Assembly: GCA_004299085.1 (NCBI GenBank)
Contig: SCQV01000508.1
Location: 1-36,523, forward strand
Length of the DNA: 36,523 nt
Source of the DNA: Chitinophagaceae bacterium
GTDB taxonomy: Bacteria; Bacteroidota; Bacteroidia; Chitinophagales; Chitinophagaceae
Direction of reading: 5' to 3'
Shown here one piece after another: positions 17,998 through 26,004 of this stretch (position 1 is its first letter; each line of letters opens with the position of its first letter). Made by a program: the position numbers and the translations under genes. The notes beneath the pieces are model-generated. The model searched no databases. It saw nothing but the letters and a program-made list of their open reading frames with translations, and was not told the origin of the DNA.

Positions 17998-18660
17998 ATG
18001 AAAAAATTTGTTTTTACCATATTACTATTGTCGGGTGCGGGAATAACTGTCGCTTTCGCACAAAGGAAAACTTTTCTCAAGCTGAATCCAACCACACTCG
18101 TCAATGAGGTGGATGTATATCTGGGCCATGAGATAAGCCCTTCCCTTAGCCTGGAATTAGGCGGCGGGTTTATTTATACAGATTATTGGGACCACATTTT
18201 AAACCAATTCGACTTCGGCCAGATAAAACCAAATATCAGTGCGCGCCAATATCTGAATGCAAAAGGATACGCCGCCCGTATGGGATTAAGATTCTATGTT
18301 ATCTCCCCATATACTAATGACAACAACGTCCATGCAAGAGGAACTTATTTCGAGCCTTTAATTTTTTTCAAGCAAATCTGGTACCCCCACGACAACAAAG
18401 AACTGAACTCCAATGATTATATTGAGAAGGGACAAAAGTATGTATCCGGCATCCAACTTCTGATTGGACGGCAATATAAGAAAGGCAAAATTTATCTTGA
18501 TAAATACTTGGGACTTGGCGTAAGAGCGAAAACATATAGTTTCGACAATTTTCAACTTGACCCTAATGGCGGCGTGAATAATAATGGCAAGCGTACCACC
18601 TCGTGGTTACCCAGCATTCAGATGGGAATAAAAATAGCTTTTGACCTTTCGCATCCTTAA
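17998..18660 (+). CDS. Secreted protein, probable outer-membrane beta-barrel
   Basis: A 220-residue protein with a signal peptide (residues 1 to about 21, ending AFAQ). The rest is rich in alternating hydrophobic/polar strands with aromatic ends (LELGGGFIYTDYW, AARMGLRFYVISPY, GLGVRAKTYSF) and closes with a strand MGIKIAFDL. This looks like a small outer-membrane beta-barrel of the DUF3575/OmpA-barrel kind, but no specific family is certain. It starts 43 bp after purN in the same direction. TACCTTTTG upstream (about 17970) is one base longer than the -7 consensus. Confidence 0.8.
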   Translation: MKKFVFTILLLSGAGITVAFAQRKTFLKLNPTTLVNEVDVYLGHEISPSLSLELGGGFIYTDYWDHILNQFDFGQIKPNISARQYLNAKGYAARMGLRFYVISPYTNDNNVHARGTYFEPLIFFKQIWYPHDNKELNSNDYIEKGQKYVSGIQLLIGRQYKKGKIYLDKYLGLGVRAKTYSFDNFQLDPNGGVNNNGKRTTSWLPSIQMGIKIAFDLSHP

Positions 18661-18761
18661 ATCTGCAATTTGAAACAGCGCATTCAGGGCTTTACAGAAG
18701 TTTAACAGTCACACCGGCTTTTATTTATTTCGGTGCTCTCATTATGTTATACCTTCGCAAC

Positions 18762-18767
18762 AGGAGG
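18762..18767 (+). promoter_or_regulatory. Strong Shine-Dalgarno before the intact SCO gene
   Basis: AGGAGG lies 8 bases before the ATG at 18776. Most genes in this window have no such site, so this one fixes the start clearly. TACCTTCG at 18750-18757 resembles the -7 box with one mismatch, which would give a very short leader. Confidence 0.7.
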
Positions 18768-18775
18768 AAAAGATT

Positions 18776-19405
18776 ATGTCAAAAAAAGGAATATCAAAAA
18801 AGACGATGTATATCGTCGTCGGCTTTGTAGTGTTGGTCGGCATTTTCTATGTTATTGCCACATCCATGTCTGTTAAAAACCAGCCGGGTCTTCCTGTCTT
18901 GGGTAATCCGGGTCATACTGTAGGACCTTTCGCCTTTGTCGATCAGGAAGGAGATACCGTTACCCAAAATAATTTAAACGGGAAAGTTACCGTAGTGGAT
19001 TACTTCTTCACACGCTGCACCAGCTTTTGTCCGAAAATGAATGCTAACATGGACAAGATCTATGAAGAGTTTAAAAATAATGCTGATTTTCAGATCATGT
19101 CCAATACGGTTGACCCTGCACACGACAGCGTGCCGGTGCTTGCTAAATATGCCGAGCAATATGGCGCCAGTCCGAAAGTATGGAAGTTTTGTACAGGCCC
19201 TCGTCACGAACTCTTTGATGTGGCTGTTCATCAATATCTGCTCAGTGTAGCTGATTCTCTTGGAGTAAATGATCAGTTTGTGCACACTCAATATTTTGCT
19301 TTGGTTGACAAAGACCGCCAGATTCGCGGTTTTTATAATGGACTCAAACAAGGTGATCTGAATAAATTAAAGCAAGACATCAAGATTTTGCTGAAGGAAG
19401 AGTAA
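18776..19405 (+). CDS. SCO1/SenC family copper chaperone (intact)
   Basis: A 209-residue protein with an N-terminal membrane anchor (about 11-30) and a SCO thioredoxin-like domain facing the periplasm. The copper site is intact: Cys81 and Cys85 in RCTSFCPKM, and His170 in FVHTQYFALVDKD. SCO proteins deliver copper to, or reduce, the CuA site of oxidase subunit II. Landmarks shared with the ligand-less SCO at 1659-2336 include the DPAHDSVP segment and the IRGFYNG strand. It sits outside the oxidase operon, on the opposite strand, yet is the only SCO here able to do the classic job. Confidence 0.93.
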   Translation: MSKKGISKKTMYIVVGFVVLVGIFYVIATSMSVKNQPGLPVLGNPGHTVGPFAFVDQEGDTVTQNNLNGKVTVVDYFFTRCTSFCPKMNANMDKIYEEFKNNADFQIMSNTVDPAHDSVPVLAKYAEQYGASPKVWKFCTGPRHELFDVAVHQYLLSVADSLGVNDQFVHTQYFALVDKDRQIRGFYNGLKQGDLNKLKQDIKILLKEE

Positions 19406-19454
19406 AAAAGTTGTCAGTTACCGATTGCCAGAGAAAAGATTTATCTAAGTTTTT

Positions 19455-20120
19455 TTAAATCTTCCTGTTACTATTTTTCATTCTTTCCTGATAGAGCTTT
19501 TTCCATGCTATATACCCCAAAATAGCTATAATCACATAGAAGATATTTAATCCGCAAAACAGGATCAGTTTCTTTACAAAAAACACGGCGATGTCCACTC
19601 CATCGGCTATCAAAAGCGCTATCCAGTTCTCTACTTTTCTTTTCGCCAAAAGCCACATGCCTGTTGCTGCCATAGCGGATGTGAAGGAATCCATCACAGG
19701 TACATTATTGATTTTATAAGTATCAAGCCACCAGAATAAAATTCCCCACAACACAATAAAAATAACTGCAGCAGTGAAATATTCTCTTTTATTACACCAG
19801 GTGATGGGTGTCTCTTCTTTTTTCTCACTCTTTTGAAGGGTATCTTTACCCGGAGGTTTCTTCAGCCAGAAATACCAGCCGTAAACACTCATCACCAGAT
19901 AATATAAGTTCAAGGCCGCATCGGGATATAATTTGTATTCAGCTCCAATGAAAATATAAATACTCAAAAGAATGCCCGCTATTCCGGCAGGATATACCCA
20001 GATATTATTGGCTCTCGCAAATAACACACTGGCAATGGCAAAAATAACCGCCAGCGCTTCAGCCCAACTCATATTATGGATGCCCGCCATCAGGCCCTGG
20101 TATAATTCCTGGTAAGTCAT
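19455..20120 (-). CDS. pnuC: PnuC-type nicotinamide riboside transporter
   Basis: A 221-residue membrane protein with about seven helices. Hallmarks of the PnuC/NMN-transporter family: NNIWVYPAGIAGILLSIYIF near 40-59, the tyrosine/tryptophan motif MSVYGWYFWLKKP, and positively charged loops. PnuC facilitates uptake of nicotinamide riboside, which is phosphorylated inside for NAD synthesis. The gene starts 1 bp after the stop of the PNGase F-like gene, with that gene's last codons supplying a GGAGAAA ribosome site, so the pair is probably translated from one message. I could not find a TPP or NAD riboswitch upstream. Confidence 0.88.
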   Translation of the reverse strand: MTYQELYQGLMAGIHNMSWAEALAVIFAIASVLFARANNIWVYPAGIAGILLSIYIFIGAEYKLYPDAALNLYYLVMSVYGWYFWLKKPPGKDTLQKSEKKEETPITWCNKREYFTAAVIFIVLWGILFWWLDTYKINNVPVMDSFTSAMAATGMWLLAKRKVENWIALLIADGVDIAVFFVKKLILFCGLNIFYVIIAILGYIAWKKLYQERMKNSNRKI

Positions 20121-20121
20121 C

Positions 20122-21804
20122 TCATTTTTTTATTTCTCCTAAAAGAACACCGGACACATTCCAGAAGCTGAAGCTGCTTCCTGCAGGTTTCCCTTCGGGA
20201 ATAGTCACCGTGAACGTATGCCAGCCGGATTTTAAATCCGGCAACGGGATATACACAGGATTCGTAGTGGTTCCGGGACACCATCCCGAACGGCTGTAGT
20301 CAGAAGAAGAAAGTCCGTTACCTGCATTGCCTGACGATGGGTTTTCCAACCGGAAAGTAGCACAATCTGTTCGCCAGGGAGTATAGGAGAATACCTGTTT
20401 ACCATCCATAAAAATCGTATTCATCTTCGGGTTAAATTCATCGCCGCCATCCCAGCCGCCATGCCCTGTGCTGATATAACGCAAACGGATATTCGTTATG
20501 TTTTCAGGGAGAAATATTTTTATCTTTAATGAATCATTCCCAAACAATTTACCATAATTCTGCCCGCTCATTTCCATCATATTCAAAGTATTAAAAAGCG
20601 GAAGAATCCATTTTTTTTCTGAAGTATCATCTCCTCCTTCAGCAGGGTAAAAATCCAGCTTCAGAGAAACAGTATGCCCGTTTTTATCATAATTGCCGAT
20701 ATAAGCACCTATCCATACATCACCCTGCAACAAAGGTTCCAAGCCCGTTACATCCTGGACAAAAGTTACAGAATCTGCCCAATGATAACCGGCTATTTTC
20801 ACTTTATTATTATAAGCCCCAATACCGAATGGGGTAAAAAAACGCATGATTTCTACAGGTGGCTGATAATCTTTAGTAGCAGTAATTCCCTGATATTCGT
20901 TATCGTCATTATCTTTATAAACTGGCAATACTTTAATCCCATTTTCCAATGCATCTAAAAATGTAACTGATTTTTTAGTTGGAATGACAAATACACATCC
21001 GGTACGGTCATACGCATCCCCATTAGAATATTGGGTAAGCGAAGCAAAAATACTTCCATGAAAATCTTCCGGTAAATGAATTTTTTTTAAAATAACCGTG
21101 CCGCCTGAATAACGATAGAGGATATTCATTTTGTCAGCGGGAGGATTCGTTATTTTATCTCCGAAATTAATTTGCTGATCCGTAAACACAGGGATAGATG
21201 TATAACGGCTTTTTATCAATAAGGACTGAAATGTCGCTTCATCCACTGGCATCCCGGCTTCAGGAATTTTCCAATTCAAGGTGGAATCATTTTTTAGGCT
21301 GATATTCGTAGCATACCATTCAAAACTTCCGTTGCGCACAATTTTTAAAACTAATCCAAGATAGGGCGCTACATCCAAAAGCGGAGAACCTTTGACGGCA
21401 GGCAGATCCGTAAACCAAACATCCATATTGTTGGAACGAATGACCAAATGTGCTTTACGGCAAAGATACCCCAATATGGTAGCGGTATCTTTTGTTACTG
21501 TAGCCTGCATTAAAGAATCAAAGGATGTTTCTAATGTATATGTTTTATTATCTGAATGCAGTACTCTGTAAATCGCCTGCTGGTTATAATTAATATATTG
21601 TTGTTCTTTTACACCTTCCCTACCGGTATTCAGCAAAGCAATTCCGTTTTTATAGCTTATCTGTAACGGAGGCCCCGTATGTATTTCTTTCCCGTTTATT
21701 TTAAGTCTGTAAGTGACAGTCCCCTGTCCAAAAGTGATGAAAGGAATAAAAAGAATCACACTTAAAATGGCAGTCCTTATTTCAGGTAAAACATATTTCT
21801 TCAT
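20122..21804 (-). CDS. Secreted PNGase F-like N-glycanase with extra N-terminal domain
   Basis: A 560-residue protein beginning with a signal peptide (cut near TFGQG). The C-terminal half matches PNGase F (peptide-N4-(N-acetyl-glucosaminyl)asparagine amidase), which removes N-glycans from proteins: the two-lobe jelly-roll motifs are visible as YISTGHGGWDGGDEF, PWRTDC and SRSGWCPGTTTNPVYI. By eye, catalytic Asp and Glu match Asp266 (DAYDRTG) and Glu456 (GGDEF); a third acidic residue of the classical enzyme appears to be Gly. The N-terminal 250 residues resemble the GLPGLI-type domain of Bacteroidota. The ATG at 21804 is preferred over 21867 because a -7 box lies at 21826-21833. Co-transcribed with pnuC. 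Confidence 0.87.
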   Translation of the reverse strand: MKKYVLPEIRTAILSVILFIPFITFGQGTVTYRLKINGKEIHTGPPLQISYKNGIALLNTGREGVKEQQYINYNQQAIYRVLHSDNKTYTLETSFDSLMQATVTKDTATILGYLCRKAHLVIRSNNMDVWFTDLPAVKGSPLLDVAPYLGLVLKIVRNGSFEWYATNISLKNDSTLNWKIPEAGMPVDEATFQSLLIKSRYTSIPVFTDQQINFGDKITNPPADKMNILYRYSGGTVILKKIHLPEDFHGSIFASLTQYSNGDAYDRTGCVFVIPTKKSVTFLDALENGIKVLPVYKDNDDNEYQGITATKDYQPPVEIMRFFTPFGIGAYNNKVKIAGYHWADSVTFVQDVTGLEPLLQGDVWIGAYIGNYDKNGHTVSLKLDFYPAEGGDDTSEKKWILPLFNTLNMMEMSGQNYGKLFGNDSLKIKIFLPENITNIRLRYISTGHGGWDGGDEFNPKMNTIFMDGKQVFSYTPWRTDCATFRLENPSSGNAGNGLSSSDYSRSGWCPGTTTNPVYIPLPDLKSGWHTFTVTIPEGKPAGSSFSFWNVSGVLLGEIKK

Positions 21805-21825
21805 AGAATTACCGCAGTTTTCAGG

Positions 21826-21833
21826 CAAAAGTA
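21826..21833 (-). promoter_or_regulatory. Putative -7 box for the PNGase F-pnuC operon
   Basis: Minus-strand TACTTTTG fits TAnnTTTG exactly, 21 bases before the ATG at 21804. No clear TTG is seen at the usual upstream distance, where the hairpin 21853-21882 lies. Confidence 0.45.
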
Positions 21834-21852
21834 CCTCAAGACGGGATATAAA

Positions 21853-21882
21853 GAAAGCGATCCGCAAAGGCAGATCGCTTTC
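21853..21882 (-). terminator. Hairpin terminator after the Nfu gene
   Basis: GAAAGCGATC (21853-21862) and GATCGCTTTC (21873-21882) form a perfect 10-bp stem with a 10-base loop, 30 bp downstream of the nfu stop. On the minus strand the stem is followed by TTTATAT, a weak U tract. It separates nfu from the PNGase F operon. Confidence 0.65.
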
Positions 21883-21911
21883 ACACCTGATTTGTATATA
21901 TCCAAAAAGAT

Positions 21912-22505
21912 TTAATCCGCCTCAGCCACTACTTCCCTCACTTCCGGAATCATGCGTTTCATCATCCCTTCAATACCAGCCTTTAATGTAATCATGGAAG
22001 AAGGGCAACCGGAGCAGGCCCCTTGCAACATCACCGTCAGTTTGCCATGACCATAATGCTTAAAGCGTATATTTCCACCGTCCATTTCCACCGCAGGCTG
22101 CACATAATTTTTCAATAATTCTTTGATACGTTTTTCCACATCTGTCTCATCCCCTGCAGGTTCCTCTAATTCAGCTTGTCTTGTTGCTAATTCCTCATCA
22201 TTTACAATGGGGCGGCCTTCATCAATATATTCCCTCAGGAAAGTCTTGATACTTGGAATTACATCGTACCAGTCCGTTTCCCGGGTCTTGGTAAGCGTTA
22301 TAAAATTACTTGCTATAAAAACACCTTTTACGAATGGAAATGTGAATAGTTCCGCTGCTAAAGGAGAAGGGGCCGCACTCGCCTCATCGGGAAAGTCCGC
22401 ACTTTTTCCCGGATACAACAATTTATTTATCACAAATTTCATTGTTCCCGGATTGGGCGTCTCTTCTGTATAAATGCTGATAACAGGATTGCCGGTCTTT
22501 ATCAT
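21912..22505 (-). CDS. NifU-like Fe-S cluster carrier (Nfu) with N-terminal domain
   Basis: A 197-residue protein. An N-terminal Nfu_N-type domain (EETPNPGTMKFVIN, with FVKGVFIASNFITLTK) is followed by a NifU C-terminal domain with MDGGNIRF and the cluster-binding CSGC (Cys164 and Cys167). Such proteins take a [4Fe-4S] cluster from the SUF machinery and hand it to client enzymes; the aconitase/Complex I clients in other bacteria are known examples. An upstream GTG at 22523 is inside a -7 box and is rejected in favour of the ATG at 22505. Divergent from mgsA. Confidence 0.93.
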   Translation of the reverse strand: MIKTGNPVISIYTEETPNPGTMKFVINKLLYPGKSADFPDEASAAPSPLAAELFTFPFVKGVFIASNFITLTKTRETDWYDVIPSIKTFLREYIDEGRPIVNDEELATRQAELEEPAGDETDVEKRIKELLKNYVQPAVEMDGGNIRFKHYGHGKLTVMLQGACSGCPSSMITLKAGIEGMMKRMIPEVREVVAEAD

Positions 22506-22522
22506 GAGAAATTTATTTACCA

Positions 22523-22530
22523 CAAAGATA
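22523..22530 (-). promoter_or_regulatory. Putative -7 box for nfu
   Basis: Minus-strand TATCTTTG is an exact TAnnTTTG match, 17 bases before the ATG at 22505, which gives a very short leader. No convincing TTG at the -33 position. Confidence 0.5.
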
Positions 22531-22654
22531 CGAAATTACCCTGAACATATTATAAGGAGTTTCTATAAGCATATCTATATCTTTTTTTATAAAATCCTTC
22601 CACGGCAAAGCCATAAATTGCACTACTTTTACCTACGAAAACACACTAATTACT

Positions 22655-23113
22655 ATGGAAAATACCCGTAAACTACACGTCAGGAAACGAATCGCCTTAG
22701 TGGCACATGATAATAAAAAGCATGAATTGATTGAATGGGCGGAATATAATAAAGGCGTGCTGGCTCAGCACGATTTGTACGGCACGGGCACTACCGGAGC
22801 CATGATTGAAAATGCTACGGGATTAAAAGTCCAAAAATTAATGAGCGGCCCCATGGGCGGTGATTTGCAAATAGGCGCTATGATAGCGGAAGAAAAAATC
22901 GGAGTGGTTATTTTCTTTTGGGATCCGATGGAGGCCCAACCTCATGATCCGGATATAAAGGCATTGCTCCGGGTAAGCGTGGTCTGGAATATTCCCATGG
23001 CCTGCGACCGGTCCACCGCCGATTTCCTGATTACTTCACCGCTGATGTACGAAGAATATGAGGCAAAGATGACCGATTACAGTAAATATATGGCAAGGAA
23101 GATACCTGTGTAA
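22655..23113 (+). CDS. mgsA: Methylglyoxal synthase
   Basis: A 152-residue enzyme that converts dihydroxyacetone phosphate to methylglyoxal and phosphate, a bypass of lower glycolysis under phosphate limitation. Seen: VAHDNKK near 16-22, GTGTTG near 43-48, GPMGGDLQIG with catalytic Asp70, and DPMEAQPHDPD with His97 and Asp100, matching the known active-site residues. Length is normal. It is monocistronic, with the nfu gene diverging upstream and a gene-free repeat region downstream. Confidence 0.95.
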   Translation: MENTRKLHVRKRIALVAHDNKKHELIEWAEYNKGVLAQHDLYGTGTTGAMIENATGLKVQKLMSGPMGGDLQIGAMIAEEKIGVVIFFWDPMEAQPHDPDIKALLRVSVVWNIPMACDRSTADFLITSPLMYEEYEAKMTDYSKYMARKIPV

Positions 23114-23146
23114 ATATCACGCAAGTCTGAGTTTTTGTGGAATTTA

Positions 23147-23210
23147 TTTGAATTCGTGCCTGCCCGTTCCGTTCAGGCGGGCATTAGTGTTTAAAGGCCT
23201 CCTTACGAGG
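23147..23210 (+). repeat. Repeat copy R0, interrupted by a small palindrome
   Basis: TTTGAATTCGTGC (23147-23159) and ATTAGTGTTTAAA (23183-23195) are contiguous in copy R2 (23474-23499) but here are separated by 23 bases (23160-23182). The inserted bases are palindromic: TGCCCG at 23161-23166 pairs with CGGGCA at 23178-23183. The tail to 23210 ends in GAGG, as in the other copies. This looks like a filled site beside an empty one. Confidence 0.7.
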
Positions 23211-23251
23211 TAATTCAAAGCAGAATAAGACATACAGGTCAAAAATAACCG

Positions 23252-23350
23252 CGAATGCCTCGCCTATGTCGAGGCAGGGTATTTTGGGTATCTTATTCGT
23301 GCATTAGTATTTGAATTCGTGCATTCGTGTCTAAAGCCCATCTTATGAGG
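23252..23350 (+). repeat. Repeat copy R1
   Basis: A 99-bp unit starting with a hairpin (TGCCTCG 23256-23262, CGAGGCA 23270-23276), then TTTGGGTATCTTATTCGTGC and a second part GAATTCGTGCATT, ending CTTATGAGG. It is nearly identical to R2 at 23414-23511, 162 bp away. Confidence 0.85.
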
Positions 23351-23413
23351 TGATAAGGCGCTTTTTCTATTAAAATGATTTACCCTGTTTTACTAAGGTC
23401 TAAATTTTGACCA

Positions 23414-23511
23414 CGAATGCCTCGCCTATGTCGAGGCAGATTACTTTGGGTATCTTATTCGTGCATTAGTATTTGAATTCGTGCATTAGTGTTTAAAACC
23501 CGTCTTATGAG
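23414..23511 (+). repeat. Repeat copy R2
   Basis: A 98-bp unit matching R1 throughout, including the same hairpin (23418-23438, 7-bp stem). Its second half contains the uninterrupted form of the sequence that is split in R0. No ORF is present; function unknown, probably a dispersed intergenic repeat. Confidence 0.85.
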
Positions 23512-23520
23512 GGTATATTG

Positions 23521-23762
23521 CCGGCTCGCTTATATACTTTAGTGCGCTTTTAATAGGGCGATGGTAGGGCTAAGATAGGGAGAAGACAGGGAGTATCCTC
23601 CTTTTATCTTGCTCTTTGATGGGGTTGAGGAGACTCCCTGCCTGCATCCTGCCATATCCTGAAAAGTTGGAGGGTGGATAGAGGAGAGCTACTGAATAGA
23701 TTAGGCATGGATGAAGCATGGACTAAGGGGTATTAAAAGCGCTTAGCGTATCAATGAGCCGG
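23521..23762. mobile_element. MITE-like 242-bp element with terminal inverted repeats
   Basis: The ends are imperfect inverted repeats: the left arm (23521-23557) and the reverse complement of the right arm (23729-23762) share CCGGCTC at the tips and GCGCTTTTAATA inside. The 171-bp interior has no ORF. It contains an inner hairpin (CAGGGAG 23587-23593 with CTCCCTG 23634-23640) and short tandem units of 10-11 bp (AGATAGGGAGA then AGACAGGGAG; GCATGGATGAA then GCATGGACTAA). No clear target-site duplication was found, so a transposon origin is inferred only from the ends. A structured RNA is the alternative. The remaining bases up to 23867 hold nothing recognisable. Confidence 0.5.
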
Positions 23763-23867
23763 ACTTGTCCACAGGGTTAAAGAGAAGATAAGGCTTGATC
23801 AGCACATAGATCATCAAACTCACATTAACTTCCGCAAAACACTTACTTTTTCAAAAATAAGCTATTA

Positions 23868-25922
23868 TCAGGAATTCTTTTTATGATATTCCGCATCGGC
23901 TTTTTCCAAAAAGCTGAGAAACTTCTGCGGGTCATAACCATCTTGTGCAGAATAGCCTTTATCGGTGAGCATATTTCCATTCTGGTCCAGAAAAACATAG
24001 TAAGGCTGTGAATTACGGTTGAAGTGTGTGGCTTCGAAATCCGTATTCTTTAGTCCCAAAGTGGTTATTTTTGTATCTAATATTTTAGAATAATACTGCA
24101 GGCTGTCGGGCAGCTTGTGCTTTTCATCCACATAGAGTTGAAGAAGCACAAAATCTTTATTGATCTCATTTTTCACCGCCGGATTGGTCCATACTTCGCT
24201 TTCCATTTTACGGCAGTTTACGCAAGACCAGCCGGTAAAATCAATCATCAACGGCTTCTTTAGTTTTCGTGCCGCAGCTATCGCTTCCTCATAATCATAA
24301 AATGCTGTGTAGCCCGGCGGAGTGGATTTGGTAAAAAGATCCGCGTATTTCACAGGTGTTATGCCATCATACACATTAGCCGGAGCAGGATCCGCTCCGC
24401 CACCGCCGGCAAATGCGGCCGGTTGGGAAAAGCTGGAATAATTAGGCAAAAATCCGGCAACCACCCCCTTTAATTCTGCCCCAAATAATCCGGGAATTAA
24501 ATACACCATGAACGCAAAAGAAGCGATGGCAAAAAATAAACGCGTAACTGAAACATGCTTCACCTCACTGTCATGATGAAATTTTAGTTTCCCTAAAAGA
24601 TAAAAACCAATGATAGCAAAAATAACGATCCATATCGCTAAGAATACTTCCCGGCTCAGGATATTCCAATGATAGGCCATATCCACATTAGACAAAAACT
24701 TTAATGCCAGTGCCAGTTCCAATAAGCCTAATACCACTTTTACGGAGTTCAGCCATCCTCCGGCTTTTCCAATCTTATTCAGCCAGCTTGGGAAAATAGC
24801 GAATAAGGCAAAAGGAATAGCCAATGCGAGGGAGAAACCAAACATACCTACTAAAGGACCGCTTTTGCCACCCCCTGCTGCCAGCACCAATAAATTACCG
24901 ATGATGGGCCCCGTACAGGAAAAAGAAACAATGCTCAGCGTTAATGCCATAAAGAAAATACCAAAGAAATTCCCCAACCCTGCTTTTGTATCCGCTTTAG
25001 TGGACCATGAGCCGGGCAACGTAATTTCAAAAGCACCTAAAAACGAGATGCCAAATAATACAAAAATGACAAAGAAGATCAGATTAGCCCAGATGTTGCT
25101 GGCCAACTGATTCAAGGCGCTGGCACCGAAAATAACGGTAATCAAAAAGCCCAGAAAAGTGTAAATGATCATGATGGAAAGCGAATACATGATCGCATTT
25201 TTGATACCTGCAGCTCGTGTTTTGCTTTGCTTGGTAAAAAAACTTACCGTAATGGGTATCATAGAAAAGACACACGGTGTAATAAGCGCGAGAAATCCGC
25301 CGGCAAAACATGCCCAGAAAATCCATCCCAGGGATTTGTTGCTGGCATTATCTTCAGCTATGGATTTAACGACAGGGCTGTTAGTAACGGCGGCTACCGC
25401 TAATTTTGACTGGGTTAAAGCGTTTCCTGTATCAACAGTGGCTGCCGTTGGAATTGATGCAGCGTTTGCCGGTCCCGAAAGTTGAAAACTGAAGGGTACA
25501 TCTTTAGGAGGCAGGCAATTCACATCATTACAAACCATATATTCCAAAGTGCCTTTCAGCGTGGCATTTCCTTTTACTATAACCTTTTGTACGAAATTAA
25601 CCTCATTTTCATAATAACGCAGTTGCGAGTTAAACACTTTATCAAAAGTCTTTACCTCTTTCCCTTTTTCCTCCACATCGCCTGCCAGCTTTACCTGTGA
25701 ATTATTATCAAAAGTAAAAGAGGTGGGAATAGGCCCGTCCCCCGCATGTTGAGAATACACATGCCAGCCATTATCTATGCTTGCTCTCATGTTCAATAGG
25801 TAGGTGCTGTCATTGATCTTTTGTGCAGTATAATCCCATTTCACAGGGTTCAGTATCTGTGCCTGCGCAAATGCCGGCAAAACCAGAAGCCATAACAACC
25901 ATATTTTTAATCTACTATTCAT
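23868..25922 (-). CDS. dsbD: Thiol:disulfide interchange protein DsbD
   Basis: A 684-residue three-domain membrane protein that moves reducing power from cytosolic thioredoxin to the periplasm. A signal peptide (to about 22) is followed by the N-terminal domain with its cysteine pair Cys131/Cys136 (MVCNDVNCLPPKD), an eight-helix membrane part with the two conserved cysteines (ITPCVFSMIPI and SFSCTGPIIG), and a C-terminal thioredoxin-like domain with CVNC at 567-570. All redox cysteines are present. In this phylum it serves cytochrome c maturation and disulfide repair, which fits the many c-hemes encoded in this window. A stand-alone relative of its first domain lies just upstream. Confidence 0.93.
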   Translation of the reverse strand: MNSRLKIWLLWLLVLPAFAQAQILNPVKWDYTAQKINDSTYLLNMRASIDNGWHVYSQHAGDGPIPTSFTFDNNSQVKLAGDVEEKGKEVKTFDKVFNSQLRYYENEVNFVQKVIVKGNATLKGTLEYMVCNDVNCLPPKDVPFSFQLSGPANAASIPTAATVDTGNALTQSKLAVAAVTNSPVVKSIAEDNASNKSLGWIFWACFAGGFLALITPCVFSMIPITVSFFTKQSKTRAAGIKNAIMYSLSIMIIYTFLGFLITVIFGASALNQLASNIWANLIFFVIFVLFGISFLGAFEITLPGSWSTKADTKAGLGNFFGIFFMALTLSIVSFSCTGPIIGNLLVLAAGGGKSGPLVGMFGFSLALAIPFALFAIFPSWLNKIGKAGGWLNSVKVVLGLLELALALKFLSNVDMAYHWNILSREVFLAIWIVIFAIIGFYLLGKLKFHHDSEVKHVSVTRLFFAIASFAFMVYLIPGLFGAELKGVVAGFLPNYSSFSQPAAFAGGGGADPAPANVYDGITPVKYADLFTKSTPPGYTAFYDYEEAIAAARKLKKPLMIDFTGWSCVNCRKMESEVWTNPAVKNEINKDFVLLQLYVDEKHKLPDSLQYYSKILDTKITTLGLKNTDFEATHFNRNSQPYYVFLDQNGNMLTDKGYSAQDGYDPQKFLSFLEKADAEYHKKNS

Positions 25923-25953
25923 ACGGGCTAAAAGGGTTATCGCTAAAAAAGGA

Positions 25954-25975
25954 TAGGCTAACCATCGTTAGCCTA
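25954..25975 (-). terminator. Rho-independent terminator between the DsbD-N gene and dsbD
   Basis: TAGGCTAAC (25954-25962) and GTTAGCCTA (25967-25975) are a perfect 9-bp stem with a 4-base loop; on the minus strand it is followed by TCCTTTTTT. It lies 30 bp after the stop of the upstream gene and 32 bp before dsbD, so most transcription should end there unless antitermination or a separate dsbD promoter exists. Confidence 0.8.
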
Positions 25976-26004
25976 CCTGTAAACAATTTCAGTATCAATA
26001 TCCA

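Noticed and set aside
20121-21912. TPP or NAD riboswitch before the pnuC operon
   Set aside because: No conserved core of either switch was seen in the short leader; only a terminator hairpin and a promoter box are present.
23147-23511. Repeats considered as a CRISPR array
   Set aside because: Units are about 100 bp, only two or three copies, with palindromes and no unique spacers of even length or cas genes.
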